From Watersipora subatra (taxonomy: Eukaryota > Bryozoa > Gymnolaemata > Cheilostomatida > Watersiporidae): 64,000 nt of DNA. The DNA is taken from assembly GCF_963576615.1 (NCBI RefSeq), contig NC_088711.1, forward strand, positions 13,997,869 to 14,061,868, in the 5' to 3' direction. This document shows, piece after piece, positions 34,376 through 45,120 of the stretch (positions are counted from its first letter, which is position 1; the number at the start of each line of letters is the position of its first letter). The notes beneath the pieces are model-generated. The model made no database searches and had not been told where the DNA came from. It saw only the letters and a list, made by a program, of their open reading frames with translations. A program made the translations under genes and the position numbers.

Positions 34376-34815
34376 ATCTATATATATAAATACATCTCAG
34401 TGTTTGGCCTCTGTCTGTCGTCCGTCTGTCCAGTTATAGCATTAAAGTTGTAGGAATGAAAAATCCACTTTATACTGGAATCGAACTCAGAACCTCCAAT
34501 TTTGCAGACAAGTGTGCCACCTATTACACTACACATCCACCTGGCCAAACTAGGGAATAATTTTGCACTTCACACTATTACACCTGCCCATCTTTAATAC
34601 CGATTGGGTAAAACCATGGGTTAAAATTGGGCTATTAAACCATTGGTTAAAATAGCACACTTCAGCTAACACCCTTGACGATCATGATTGTGTGAGAGAT
34701 CATGATGCAATCTTTTTTCTAATGCTGGCTTCAAAGGGATGAACGCAGCTGTTATTGTAGTAATTGTTAAGACTAGCTCAAGTTACTCAAATTTATCGGG
34801 TAAAAATACATAGCC
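34376..34815 (-). mobile_element. tRNA-derived SINE-like repeat, copy 2 (best preserved)
   Basis: Minus-strand reading gives GTAGTGTAATAGGTGGC (A-box region) and GAGGTTCTGAGTTCGATTCC (B box, complement around 34477-34497). A body with TGCTATAACTGGACAGACGG and a TATATATA tail follows. Similarity with copies 1 and 3 continues through the 'GCTGGCTTCAAA' and 'TTACTCAAATTTATCGGGTA' segments on the plus strand to about 34805. Confidence 0.65.
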
Positions 34816-35542
34816 AATTTAAAATAAATTTTTTACGCAAAAACTTTTTTATGACTTGTGCAACACAGAGCATTCATCTAGTATACATACATGTATATGT
34901 ATGACTGTTGATAATATATTCATTACTGAATCATTAAACTGCAGCACAAATTTGCTTTAAGGGTTCAATAAATGAGTGGCAGCGACTGGTGCCAAATTAA
35001 TGACCTAGCCGGTCTCATCATAAACACTAAACATTGTCAGCCAGTAGGTAGGTCATAGTTTGTTTCTCTGATGCAATATACGGTACTATATATTTAATAT
35101 TTTTAGTATAAATTTTGATGACTAAAAATGAAGTGGTGCTTTTAGTCATAATAGCAAAAAATATAGACTACTATCATCAATGCAACTGTCATTTACCCAG
35201 AGTACACTCCCCTATTTGTTCTTCTCACATGATATACTCATACGCATAAAGGCATTATATTTCATAGAACATCTTGATATGTATATTTTTATAAATAATT
35301 GTACTATATTTTCACAGCTAACATATTAGCCACTTTGAGTAACGCTTGTTAATATGATGCAAAGTATTGTCCGTATCCAATAATTGCTATGTACCTCCGT
35401 ACTAGAAGATGGTGCATTCTTGCCTTTGATTCTTATTAATCCACCACGTAGTAAGCTGATAAAATGATGCTTTTAAAAGATATCATTTTTCACCATAAAA
35501 TAATGGGCAGTGATACTAGTTGCATCGTAGATGTCTGCTTGA

Positions 35543-35683
35543 CTAGGAAAGGGTCAGTGAGTCAGTGTGGTTAGAGAGTGTATGCAGGGCATTCATCCGA
35601 GCTTTCTGTACCCTTTCCATTCGTATCTGTAGGTGTTCACATATTCTCTGCAATTCTTCTACCTGATCCTTTGCTTCCTCAGT
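35543..35683 (-). CDS. LRRFIP: LRRFIP-like last exon
   Basis: 46 codons plus TAG from GCTTGTAG|: TEEAKDQVEELQRICEHLQI, then RMERVQKARMNALHTLS. Similar in pattern to the LRRFIP C-terminus (AKRLEKMKANR). Confidence 0.86.
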   Translation of the reverse strand, partial: TEEAKDQVEELQRICEHLQIRMERVQKARMNALHTLSNHTDSLTLS

Positions 35684-38600
35684 CTACAAGCATTTTCTTT
35701 TCTAAATTTACTTGTACTAAATTAGCTACGGAGCAGCCCTATGGTTAAACTTCATTCTCTTATCGAACTGTCACTTTTAGGATATTTTAAATCTCACACA
35801 ATCACAGTCAGTTTCGCTGCCAAAAACGATTTAATGCTTTAATAAGTTCAGTAAACGAACAGTTGATGATAACATAGCGTTTCTCACCTGTCGACAGATT
35901 TTATGAGTGTCTCTTTTGAGAAGGAGCTGCATTTTTTCCGATTCTTGACACACCTCTCTGTATCGATGCATTTGCGCCTCTAGTCTCAGCAGCTGTCAGG
36001 AGAGGATTTGTAAATTAATTCTGACAACACTTAAATTTTTAAACAGTTTCAATCATTGTTCACCTAAAACTGAACATGTAAATAGCGTATACTCTGCCAA
36101 TTTGTAGCAAACAGGAACTAACTCCTTCAAACAGTGTAATGACTAAGTATTACGTATTACAATTACTTGCATTTCATTTGACTCTTAAAAGATTTAGCTA
36201 AAATATGTTCTGAGAGAAAATTTTGAGTACACTAGAAGCTTAAATAATAAGCACACCTCATTTTACATTGAATTATTTTTTTAGGCTCACTGCGACTGTA
36301 AACATAAATTCTCAGACATCGTAATGATGGCATAAAAAAGGCGTCAGTCTGCTGTAAAACAAGACTAAACAAGAACCACTAATTATTTTATTATGTAGCT
36401 TTTTGCCTTAAATTTTCTGTTCACTAGACATCAAAATATAGTCGAATTGTAGAACAAGTAAGGCAGACTACCACAGTATTGATACTTTATATATATGGAG
36501 ATAGCCTGTTATGACAAACTGTTGTTTTTGCGGAGTTGTTCCCCGGCGAGCGGAGCGAGCAAAACAACAGCTTGTCACAAGACGCACTGCACCTGATGCA
36601 TCAGCTGCGCTGAAAAGGAGTTGTTCTCTTCCGTCTATGCGGCTTAGCTGCGATCTTATGTCGGTCGCTCCATTGGTAATCATAACAGATTTAGCCCAAA
36701 AATTTATGTAGAAAAAAATAAGATGGCAACGTTTAATCAGAGACCAGTCTACGCGGTAAACTATAGTAGAACTTAAGAACTTAGGCAACAACAGCAACTA
36801 AACATGTTGTTATTTGTGCGCTCAGTCAGCTTTATTTGTATTGTTGTATCAGCCAGTTTTATTTGCTCTTATTGATTTTATTTTTAATTTATTTTATTCT
36901 TAAATTCTATTAAAGTTTATCACCAAGACTGGTCTCTGGTTAAACGTTTTTATCTTATTTTTTTCTACATAAATTTTTGGGCTAAATCTGTTATGATTAC
37001 CAATAGAGCGACCGACATAACATCGCAGCCAAGAATAGACGCATAGACGGAAGAGAACAACTCCCTTTCAGTGTAGCTGATGCATCAGGTGCAGTGCGTA
37101 TTGTGACAAGCTGTTGTTTGCTTGCTCCGCTCGACGGAGGACAACTCCGCAAAAACCACAGTTTGTCAAGACAGGCTAATATGGAGACTGCCGTTAGGAG
37201 AAGGAATAAATGTTGGATGGCACGGTAACAATGATAACATGATAGTGTTAATAGTGATACGAGTAATATTTATAACAGAATACACAGCCAATTGCCACAC
37301 AATGTTGATGGTTGGTGAAGTTCATTCCTAGAGTTGTGTCCTCTAGCTATGTACATAGGAGAGATTAAGAGGAAGATGTTCCAGCTTGTAAGCAGATGCA
37401 TAGAAATGTACCTGATTTTCAAGAGAATCAATTTTAAGACAGGCATTGGAAGCTGCCTGCTGGTGTTGCATTAGTTCATTTTGAAGAGATGAAAAAGAGG
37501 CTTGCGAACTGCATGTCGACTGCACCTTTGGTGTCTGCTTCCAACTAGTCAAGTTGTCTTCTCTCGTCTCATTCAACTCTTTTTTATCTTGTACTATCTA
37601 ATGACATCACAAAAGTTCTGTACAAGCTTAGATGTAGTATAACAATCAATGGTAAAAATATACTAAAACTTTATTACCTTTCATGGCCAAGAGTTAAACT
37701 TGGTATATTCTGTTAAATCTCTAATAGCTACTATAACAGAGGGCATGTTCTAAGACCTCAGGCTAGATCCTAAAACTGTAGGTAAAGTTTTAATAGAACT
37801 TTGAAAGAGGGTGTGCTTACCTGTGCTTTAAGTTCATCATTTTCTCTGATCACCTTTGACATTTCAGCATCTGTGATAGAATCATGTGAATTATTGAAAG
37901 TAAAGAGAGAACACAAATCTGAAATTGATCTATACCTAAAATTACACAAGCTCAACAGTTTTATGTGTTTTTATACAGGGCTGGCTTGGGTAAAGGAATT
38001 TTAGGCAAATTTTTACTTTTAGGTTAGCCAAAAAAATGTGAGAATAGTTGGATTGTATGATATGTTGCACAAGTAACGATGTAGAGCTTATATAATGTGT
38101 ACTTACCAAATGCATGAGACGACAACTCAGCTTGTTGTAATAGATTATCTGCCTTGTCATCAACTTTTGTCTTTTCATTGCTACACTTGACTGGTTGAAG
38201 AGATATCATCGCTAAGCGGTTGTTCTGCAGCGATGCGCAATGTTAGAAGTTAATGTTTCAGCATAAAAATTGCTTATATGACATTCGTAACTAGAAAGGT
38301 CATAGAGTAACTTACAGCAAATATTTCATCACTTTTCTGTATTGAGGATCGTAACACATTGATTTCTTTATCCAATTGAAGATCTTTTCTCTTTGCATCC
38401 TCTACTTGTTTGCACCAGTTTTTCAACTCACTTTGAGCCAGCTGTTTTTCAGTTGTCTTCTCCTCTAACTGATCCTAAAAGCTCAATGGTTACATTTACA
38501 CAATTCTCTCTAACCATAGAGAGTAAGTTAAACCAACGGTAGTAGTTGACTATCCCACATTTTTAGCTCTGATGTTTCGCGCTCAATTTTACATTAGATT

Positions 38601-39209
38601 GTCATCCTATAAACAGCAATAATTTCAAAAAATGTGATCTACCTTTTGAAGTTCAACTTTGGAAAACTTTTGAACATCTTTTTAGGGAAATAAACCTTTG
38701 AAGGTGACCGCAAGAAATAATGTTTATTCTTGAAATAAATTTCTGGGAGTTGTCTTATTTTTACATCATAAATGGTTAACCTACTTTGAGATCATCAACT
38801 TGGTAGTGTAGAGCCTGCTTCTCATTGTCAAGTTGGGCGTTGTTAATCATGTTGATCCTGTATCGCAGGTACAGCTCACGCAGCACCGTCTGAAATGGAT
38901 GTCAACCAATTTTAGCCACCCCTCACCTCACAAACACAGTTTGACAAAAACATCTAACATTATTTTTTAGAAGGATTCACAAAAAAACTTTTCTAATTAT
39001 TAGATTCTCTAATTCTACTTCAAGCTCATCTGAATTTCCTTTTCTGATCGTGTAGACAAGTCAATGAGCTCTTCTAAATCAATCGTGTCCATTCTCTTGT
39101 AGCATGTCATAGGCACGCCTGCTGGTCGGCTAGGTATCAAAGACTTGTCCATGGTAGATCTGGTAGATCTCCTGTGTAGAGAAGGCGAGGAGTGCATTAT
39201 GCACACCAC
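35543..39209 (-). CDS. LRRFIP: LRRFIP-like coiled-coil protein (Flightless-1 interacting family)
   Basis: LRRFIP proteins are coiled-coil scaffolds that bind the leucine-rich repeats of Flightless-1 and act in actin and Toll/MyD88 or Wnt signalling. Exons in transcription order: 39209 to about 39017 (putative first), 38889-38785, 38474-38316, 38224-38107, 37870-37821, 37597-37412, 35992-35888, 35683-35543. From 38889 all phases agree, giving 287 residues. The family signature NAQLDNEKQALHYQVDDLKD is near the start. Heptad-rich Glu/Lys/Gln segments follow, then RLEAQMHRYREVCQESEKMQ, and the C-terminus QIRMERVQKARMNALHTLS resembles the conserved LRRFIP end. The putative first exon (MHSSPSLHRRSTRS...) does not join in frame with the second through any obvious donor, so the N-terminus is unresolved. 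The product is much shorter than vertebrate LRRFIPs. Confidence 0.82.
35888..35992 (-). CDS. LRRFIP: LRRFIP-like penultimate exon
   Basis: 35 codons, CCTGACAG| to CGACAG|GTGAGA: LLRLEAQMHRYREVCQESEK, then MQLLLKRDTHKICRQ. It corresponds to the conserved 'SRLEGQVLRYKTAAENAEK' coiled-coil block of the family. Confidence 0.88.
36493..37187. mobile_element. long-inverted-repeat DNA element with perfect 9-bp target duplication
   Basis: The element proper is 36502-37178 (677 bp). Left terminus TAGCCTGTTATGACAAACTG is matched by the complement of the right terminus (TAGCCTGTCTTGACAAACTG). The inverted arms are about 250 bp each around a roughly 170-bp AT-rich centre. It is flanked by identical 9-bp ATATGGAGA at 36493-36501 and 37179-37187. 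No transposase is encoded. Nine-base duplications with very long inverted repeats are typical of Mutator-like elements, so a MULE-derived MITE is the best guess. It lies in an intron of the LRRFIP-like gene. Confidence 0.85.
37412..37597 (-). CDS. LRRFIP: LRRFIP-like exon with possible alternative end
   Basis: 62 codons, TCATTAG| to AATCAG|GTACAT: IVQDKKELNETREDNLTSWK, then SSLQNELMQHQQAASNACL and KIDSLENQ. If the donor is not used the frame continues for 22 codons (VHFYASAYKLEHLPL...) to a stop ending at 37343. That extension resembles the 'LEGQVLRYKTAAE' block of LRRFIPs, as the next exon does. A decayed copy lies at 28548-28715. Confidence 0.82.
37821..37870 (-). CDS. LRRFIP: LRRFIP-like short exon (50 nt)
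   Basis: CTATCACAG| to GCACAG|GTAAGC; with the preceding base it encodes DAEMSKVIRENDELKAQ, phase 0 out. Confidence 0.8.
38107..38224 (-). CDS. LRRFIP: LRRFIP-like exon
   Basis: 39 codons plus one base, CGCTGCAG| to CATTTG|GTAAGT. Contains NNRLAMISLQPVKCSNEKTK and DNLLQQAELSSHAF. Less coiled-coil-like. Confidence 0.8.
38316..38474 (-). CDS. LRRFIP: LRRFIP-like coiled-coil exon
   Basis: 53 codons, GCTTTTAG| to TTTGCT|GTAAGT, phase 0 to 0. Heptad-like DQLEEKTTEKQLAQSELKNW, then KQVEDAKRKDLQLDKEINVL. Predicted coiled coil. Confidence 0.88.
38785..38889 (-). CDS. LRRFIP: LRRFIP-like exon carrying the family signature
   Basis: 35 codons, CATTTCAG| to CTCAAA|GTAGGT. LRELYLRYRINMINNAQLDN and EKQALHYQVDDLK match the conserved NAQLDNEK...YQVDTLKD block of LRRFIP1/2. 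Confidence 0.88.
39017..39209 (-). CDS. LRRFIP: LRRFIP-like putative first exon
   Basis: ATG at 39209, 64 codons: Ser/Arg-rich start, then RMDTIDLEELIDLSTRSEKE. The best donor (TTGAA|GTAGAA) leaves phase 2, whereas the next exon needs phase 0. Either a microexon, another donor or another first exon is used. Confidence 0.4.
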
Positions 39210-40369
39210 AACTGACTCGAGGATGTGTACTCAGGACATCTGTTTCCAGTTTAGTTGTGGCTAATATATGCTCTCTCGTTCTTTAGCCAAAATATTTATA
39301 TCTTAACTGTGTTAATTAGCTCCACGGTAGCTGTTGTGTGTAGAGATTATGTATACCATAAATAGCGGAGCGTGGCAGGCTAATGAAACCTTTGCAGAGA
39401 GAAGACGGGCAAAACGTGCGTAAGAGTTTGACAGCGCCTGCATTAATCGCTGCCTCTCATTGCACTGATTGCTCTCTTTACATTCGTAATTAAAAAACAG
39501 TGTCGACTGCATTGCCATGAGCCCTCAAAACAATAAAAGACTACCGATAAAAAAAAATGCAAAAGGCTTCCTGATTAAGTCTTCAACTAACAGTCACTGG
39601 AAAGTCAAGTGTAGATAACTACTGGCAGAGGAATATGTTTGAAACTATAGGTTGTGGTGATCTATGGAGTAGTTGCAGACATTGGCTCGTGTGAAAGAAC
39701 AGGTCCAACACCAACCAGTATTGCAGAGTAGCTGTTAGAATGGGCTTTATTCAAGTTGAAGCACAAGGAAAATCACTACGTTTAACTTTTGGCGTTAAAA
39801 TAATGAGCCTAGATTAATGCAGGATAAAGTTAACGATGATTAACCCAAAGTAGGGAGACAAATCCCAATCATTCTCTTTAGGTTGTCTTGAACGCCACAG
39901 AATTATTAACTTAAACTATTAGTAACAAGGATTTGAGCTGAACAAATTAGAACTGAATATTTAAAATTTAGCAAGTTGGTGAAATTAATTAGATAAAAAT
40001 AGACGAATCAAAGGCATTATGTCTGATTGTCAGAAACTGCTGTCTCCTAGCATCAGCTAGCGTTGTGCGCAGCGTGTTATCACTAGGCTTGTTTTACAGG
40101 CAGAGAGTAAATGTTAAGATGCATCTGGCTAGCAGGCTAATCCAATCAATAGATGCTAATTTCATAGCAGAAATGTAGCTCTAGTCAGCCTTAAAGGTTA
40201 CATACTGTTCACTTTTGATGTCTACTTGGCTTACTGCAAGCAGAGGCTGTGCTTGTACTTAGAGGTATTGTTGCACAAACAATGTCTCTGTGATCTTAGC
40301 TAAACATATCTGGGCTCAGTGTCAAAGAAACTGCATGCTCAGTTGCGGAGAGCTATTTAAGGTTGGATA

Positions 40370-40470
40370 CCACTCTTGTCACCACCAGCTGCCTTTTTGG
40401 GAGTTGAACCCAGACCTATTGTTTCCAAGTTAGGCATTCCAGACTATTAGCCCACAGATGTTATCTATCA
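40370..40470 (-). mobile_element. SINE-like tRNA head fragment
   Basis: The minus strand carries TAATAGTCTGGAATGCC (A-box region) and GGTCTGGGTTCAACTCCC (B box), spaced as in tRNAs. It belongs to the same style as 46905-47010 and 54440-54545. Confidence 0.5.
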
Positions 40471-40539
40471 CAGTGCCTCACTATGAGCAGGCAAGATACA
40501 ACAGAAGATGTAGCAACTTTGTACAATGTGGCATACACT

Positions 40540-40940
40540 AACATAGTATAACTTACCATAGTTTAGAGTAGTATAGCAGCTTAGCATAACACGGTATGAA
40601 GTAATACAGCCTAACACTATTTTATAACTGTTAAGTATAGCATATCATAGAACAAAGCAATCTACCAGAGCAATCTAACAGAGCATTATAGAACATGTAG
40701 CAAGTTTAGCCTAATATATTGTAACATAGCCAAATCTAGCACTGCTAGATTATCGGCTAGGTTAATAGCTAGATTATATGGCATATTACATATTATATAC
40801 AATATGTATTATGCCATATAACATCGCCAAACCTAGCCTTACTAGATTTGGCAATGTTAAATGGCATATTACATATTATATATATAATATGCTATAGCAT
40901 ATTACATATAATTATAATATGTAATATGCTATAGTGTAGT
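40540..40940. repeat. degenerate CATAGTATAAC repeats and AT palindromes
   Basis: Irregular copies of TAGTATAGCA/CATAACA-like words lead into palindromic GGCATATTACATATTATATA / TAATATGCTATAGCATATTA segments. An imperfect duplication (40773-40820 versus 40860-40935) is visible. Confidence 0.65.
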
Positions 40941-41508
40941 GCTATATCAGACAGCTAGCTGATAGCATTTATTACCTTGGATCATCAGATTATTTTATAA
41001 AACCATGAATTCAAACCGTCATGATAGTATTACATAACACAGCCTAGCTGGGTAGAATAGTATAACATAAAAATGTGAGAGCTGATCTCAAACAGCGTAC
41101 TAATGTTAAACATGAGCAGCATGGATAATGCTATCACATAGATTAGATTGCATGATACGTATGGCAGCATAGTGTGGCACAATAAAGCATATCATAAACT
41201 CAAGGACAAAACTTTACATAGCCTTGTTCTAAAACAATCACAGCCTATATACATGTAAATGTGTGGAATGGATTGACTCACTGGGTAGAGACGTGTAATC
41301 TTTTCTAGTCAGTTTCTTTTGATAAACTTCGCACTCATCAATGCATCCTTTTTCTATTATCCCTATTATCATATTGGTTAGCGGCTATCAGCTGATGTGA
41401 AGAAGCCTGTGTGGGCAGCGCATGTCAGTGAGTGTGGAAGTTTACCTTGTTAGTTTACCATTAGCTGGATGATTTGAGTCACACTTATCTAGACAGTGTT
41501 AATTTTTA

Positions 41509-42060
41509 CTAATCTGTGTATGCGTAGTATCAATATAAACGGCATACCTAATCTGTGTATGCGTAGTATCAATATAAACGGCATACCTAATCTGTGTATG
41601 CGTAGTATCAATATAAACGACATACCTAATCTGTGTATGCGTAGTATCAATATAAACGGCATACCTAATCTGTGTATGCGTAGTATCAATATAAACGGCA
41701 TACCTAATCTGTGTATGCGTAGTATCAATATAAACGGCATACCTAATCTGTGTATGCGTAGTATCAATATAAACGGCATACCTAATCTGTGTATGCGTAG
41801 TATCAATATAAACGGCATACCTAATCTGTGTATGCGTAGTATCAATATAAACGACATACCTAATCTGTGTATGCGTAGTATCAATATAAACGACATACCT
41901 AATCTGTGTATGCGTAGTATCAATATAAACGGCATACCTAATCTGTGTATGCGTAGTATCAATATAAACGACATACCTAATCTGTGTATGCGTAGTATCA
42001 ATATAAACGACATACCTAATCTGTGTATGCGTAGTATCAATATAAACGGCATACCTAATC
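41509..42060. repeat. 39-bp minisatellite, 14 copies
   Basis: Unit CTAATCTGTGTATGCGTAGT plus ATCAATATAAACGRCATAC. Copies differ almost only at one site (G or A in ACGRCAT): in order G,G,A,G,G,G,G,G,A,A,G,A,A,G. A unit of 13 codons keeps frames open on both strands (191 codons plus, 187 codons minus). The array runs directly into a SINE-like tail at 42056, whose CTAATCTATATATG resembles the unit start. Confidence 0.95.
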
Positions 42061-42420
42061 TATATATGTAAATCTCAAAGTTTGCTTGTCATGTGTATGT
42101 GCAGCTATAGTGATTAAAGTCTAGGAATGAAAAATTCGCATTGAAGAAGATTTGATCTCAGAATCTCCCGGTTTGCAGACCAGCGATCTATTCCACTACA
42201 CTACAATCCTCAAGCGGTAAATGACTATGATGACATTCATTACATTGGTTAAAATGCCAGTACTCACGCTTAAAGTGCTTGGGGTTATTAACTAGCACCG
42301 TTGATCATAATGTAAGATTATTAAGCTGGCTTCAAACATGGCTACTGTTTTAGTAACAATTTAGACAACTAGCTTATGAGGTAAGTTACTCAAATTCATT
42401 GGGTAACTATTTTATTACTC
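42056..42420 (-). mobile_element. tRNA-derived SINE-like repeat, copy 3 (degenerate)
   Basis: Shares with copies 1 and 2 the AAATCTCA.AGTTTG tail, 'AGCTATAGTGATTAAAGT', 'GAATGAAAAATTC' and the distal 'GCTGGCTTCAAA' and 'GTTACTCAAATTCATTGGGTA' segments. The B box is damaged. Confidence 0.6.
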
Positions 42421-42604
42421 AAGCAATGCCGGGCATTTGGCTAGTAAAGTATAAAACCGTGATTATAACAGTTAAATAGAAGTGTATCTCATTACATCTA
42501 AAGCCTGAAGCCTATGTCCAGATTTTTAAACAAGATACTCAAAATACAGTTTTTGTTACACTCATTAGGAACCATTTTGGCTCAGCATTGATTTTCCACC
42601 AGCA

Positions 42605-42790
42605 AAGTGTTTTGCTAACTTGCTAACTGTAATTGCTAACTGCAGATGCTAACTGCAGATGCTAGCTGTAGCTGTAAACTGTAGTTGCTAACTGTAGTTG
42701 CTGACTGCAGTTGTTGACTGTGATTGCTAGATACATTTGCTAGTTGTAATAGTAAAATGTGATTGCTAATCATAGCTGCTAGTAATAGCA
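42605..42790. repeat. degenerate GCTAACTGCAGAT repeat
   Basis: About a dozen 12-15 bp units of TTGCTAACTGTA / ATGCTAACTGCAG. Confidence 0.75.
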
Positions 42791-44635
42791 GTTACTAAGT
42801 GTCAATTATTGTTAATTATATTTGCTAAGAATAACTACAAGTAGTGTGCTGGTAGTTTATCTGCTGGTGGTTTATGCGAAAAAACAGGGTTATCAGAAAT
42901 AAAAAAAATAGGTAAAATTTGATAGACTTGCTTGAGGACAGTGCTTATTAATAGCAGTGTCTATGAGTTAACTAAACAGCGCCTACAAAATTGTTCAAAC
43001 CTTTTCTCGTCTGTAATTGTTAATGTATTGACTAGTTGGAATTAGTAAATGTCATACAGCAGTGATGTTTCACACGTATTGGTCATTTGTTTAGATCTAA
43101 ATGACACTATCTACATGTAAGTATCTAGTTCTGTTTGGAGTTTTTTATTATATTTACAAATACCGAACCATTATGCAATTTTACTTAGTATGTATATAGA
43201 AATAATAACATAGGTCTGTTGATATACGATTTCCGCTCTCTAAGCCCCTAAGAGCTAAGGGGTCAAATAACTTGCTGGAGGTTTCATTCATAAATTTTTA
43301 TAGCAAATAACGCTGAGTAATTAAAGGTATAAATAATACAAAAATTACTATTTTGCGATTGCGTATCTCTCAATTATACAGTAGTAAACAATGTTGGTGA
43401 GCTGACACAGCCACTTTGTGACAAGTTTCTATTTTGTTTTGAATAGTTTTAAAAAGGGGAAATTAAGGGTATGCAGGTAGACGTTGTACCAGTTATGCTG
43501 CCTTTTCATTGATGCTCTAGGAGAGCAGGCTACAATGGCTGAATCCATAACAGAGAAGTGTACTAAAAGATGCTTCACTTGTACACAATTGCTATTACCG
43601 ATACTATAATTGTATATTACATATTTAGAAAATTATCTAGCCTTACCCCTCACATCATATCAAAGACTTAGCAGGATGGGTCTCATATTACTAGTTTTTA
43701 TTATATTCTGTGTGTTCATTCTACATACATCTCACTTTAGCAGCTGAGCTAGATTTATTACACGTTTGTTAGAACTAATGCTGCGACTGCCTCAAATATT
43801 GTGTTGGATAAGAATACTTATTAGCTTTACTCACAAGAAGGTGATGCCATCTTACCAGCAAGCTTTACAGCAAATGAGCTGTTGATGAAATAAATGGTTC
43901 TAGACTCAGATTTTAAGCTATCTTACAAGTAGTCACTAAAATTGTTTGTAGTTTTACAACTCAAGCTATAGTAATGGTTTAAATTGTCTCTCTTTGTGAA
44001 CAATGATAACAAGCATAGAAAGCCATAGGATATTTTAGATATGGTGTTACATCTTCCTTGCACTCGTAAGATTGGTTAACTGTAGGGGGCACGAAGCTTT
44101 ACTGTATGTTGTAATTTTGGAACACTTTTATGTGAGTGCTAGAAATGCTGGCTTGTCTAATACTGAACTGGTGGATGTCATAGAATGATTGACAAAGTTA
44201 TAAAAACTAAAAAAGATGCAGATGATGAGTTCAAAGAATGAATTGCAATCTTTGGTACTGAATCGGCAGCTCTAAGCCACTGCATGTACACATGTAATAG
44301 CTCCTCTCTAAATGACTGAAGTTATTAGCTCCTTCGTTAGAAATAACACAACTCCCAGTTTTGTTTTAAACGACATGCATTTCACCCAGGGTTTCAGTGT
44401 GGAGGTATTGTTGAATAATCCAACTTTATAACAATTTTACAGCCAAACTTTCAAATTTTCAGTCTTTAGAACTTGCAGCAAACCTTCAACAGAATAACTA
44501 AGCTATGTATTTATAAGTCAATGTTTAACAATTTAAAAAAAGTCTAAGCTGGCATCTCACAACTGCTTTAAAAACTTTGTTTACCTGCGCCACATTAATT
44601 CTATCACTAATGAAACTACTGCTAATAATGCTACA

Positions 44636-45120
44636 AGCATGGTTAGTAGTAGTAGTGCTAGTAATACTACTACTGCTACTACTACTACTACTACTACTAC
44701 TGTTACTGCTATGGTTAATTTTACAGCTACTAATATTATATTAGTATTATTGGTTGTGGTGATAGTAGTAGCACTAACAGTAGTAGTCATGCTAGTTTTA
44801 GTGGTTGTAGTAATAATAGTATTACTAACAGTAGTAGTAGGAATCATGCTAGTATTAGTGGTTGCAGTGGTAGTAGTAGTACTAACAGTAGTAGTCATGC
44901 TAGTATTAGTGGTTGCAGTGATAATGGTGGTACTAACAGTAGTAGTAGTCATGTTAGTATTACTGATTGCAGTGAGAGTAGTACTAACACTAGTAGTCAT
45001 GTTAGTATTAGTGGTAGCAGTAATAGTAGTAGTAGTAGTACTAACAGTAGTAGCCATGTTAGTATTAGTTGTAGCAGTAATAGTAGTAGTACTAACATTA
45101 GTAGTCATGTTAGTATTAAT
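44636..45120. repeat. trinucleotide (TAG/TAC)-based minisatellite
   Basis: An ACT run (44680-44700) is followed by about eight units of roughly 50-60 bp built on AGTAGTAGTCATGCTAGTAT and TAGTGGTTGCAGTAATA. Long Val/Leu frames (plus) and Thr/Asn/Ser frames (minus, 191 codons) run through it. They are composition artefacts of a multiple-of-three repeat. Confidence 0.85.

Noticed and set aside
41509..42060. CRISPR-like array
   Set aside because: Units are contiguous with no unique spacers, in a eukaryotic genome.
41489..42071. 187- and 191-codon repeat proteins on opposite strands
   Set aside because: 39-bp minisatellite artefact; equally open on both strands, no start context or flanking exons.
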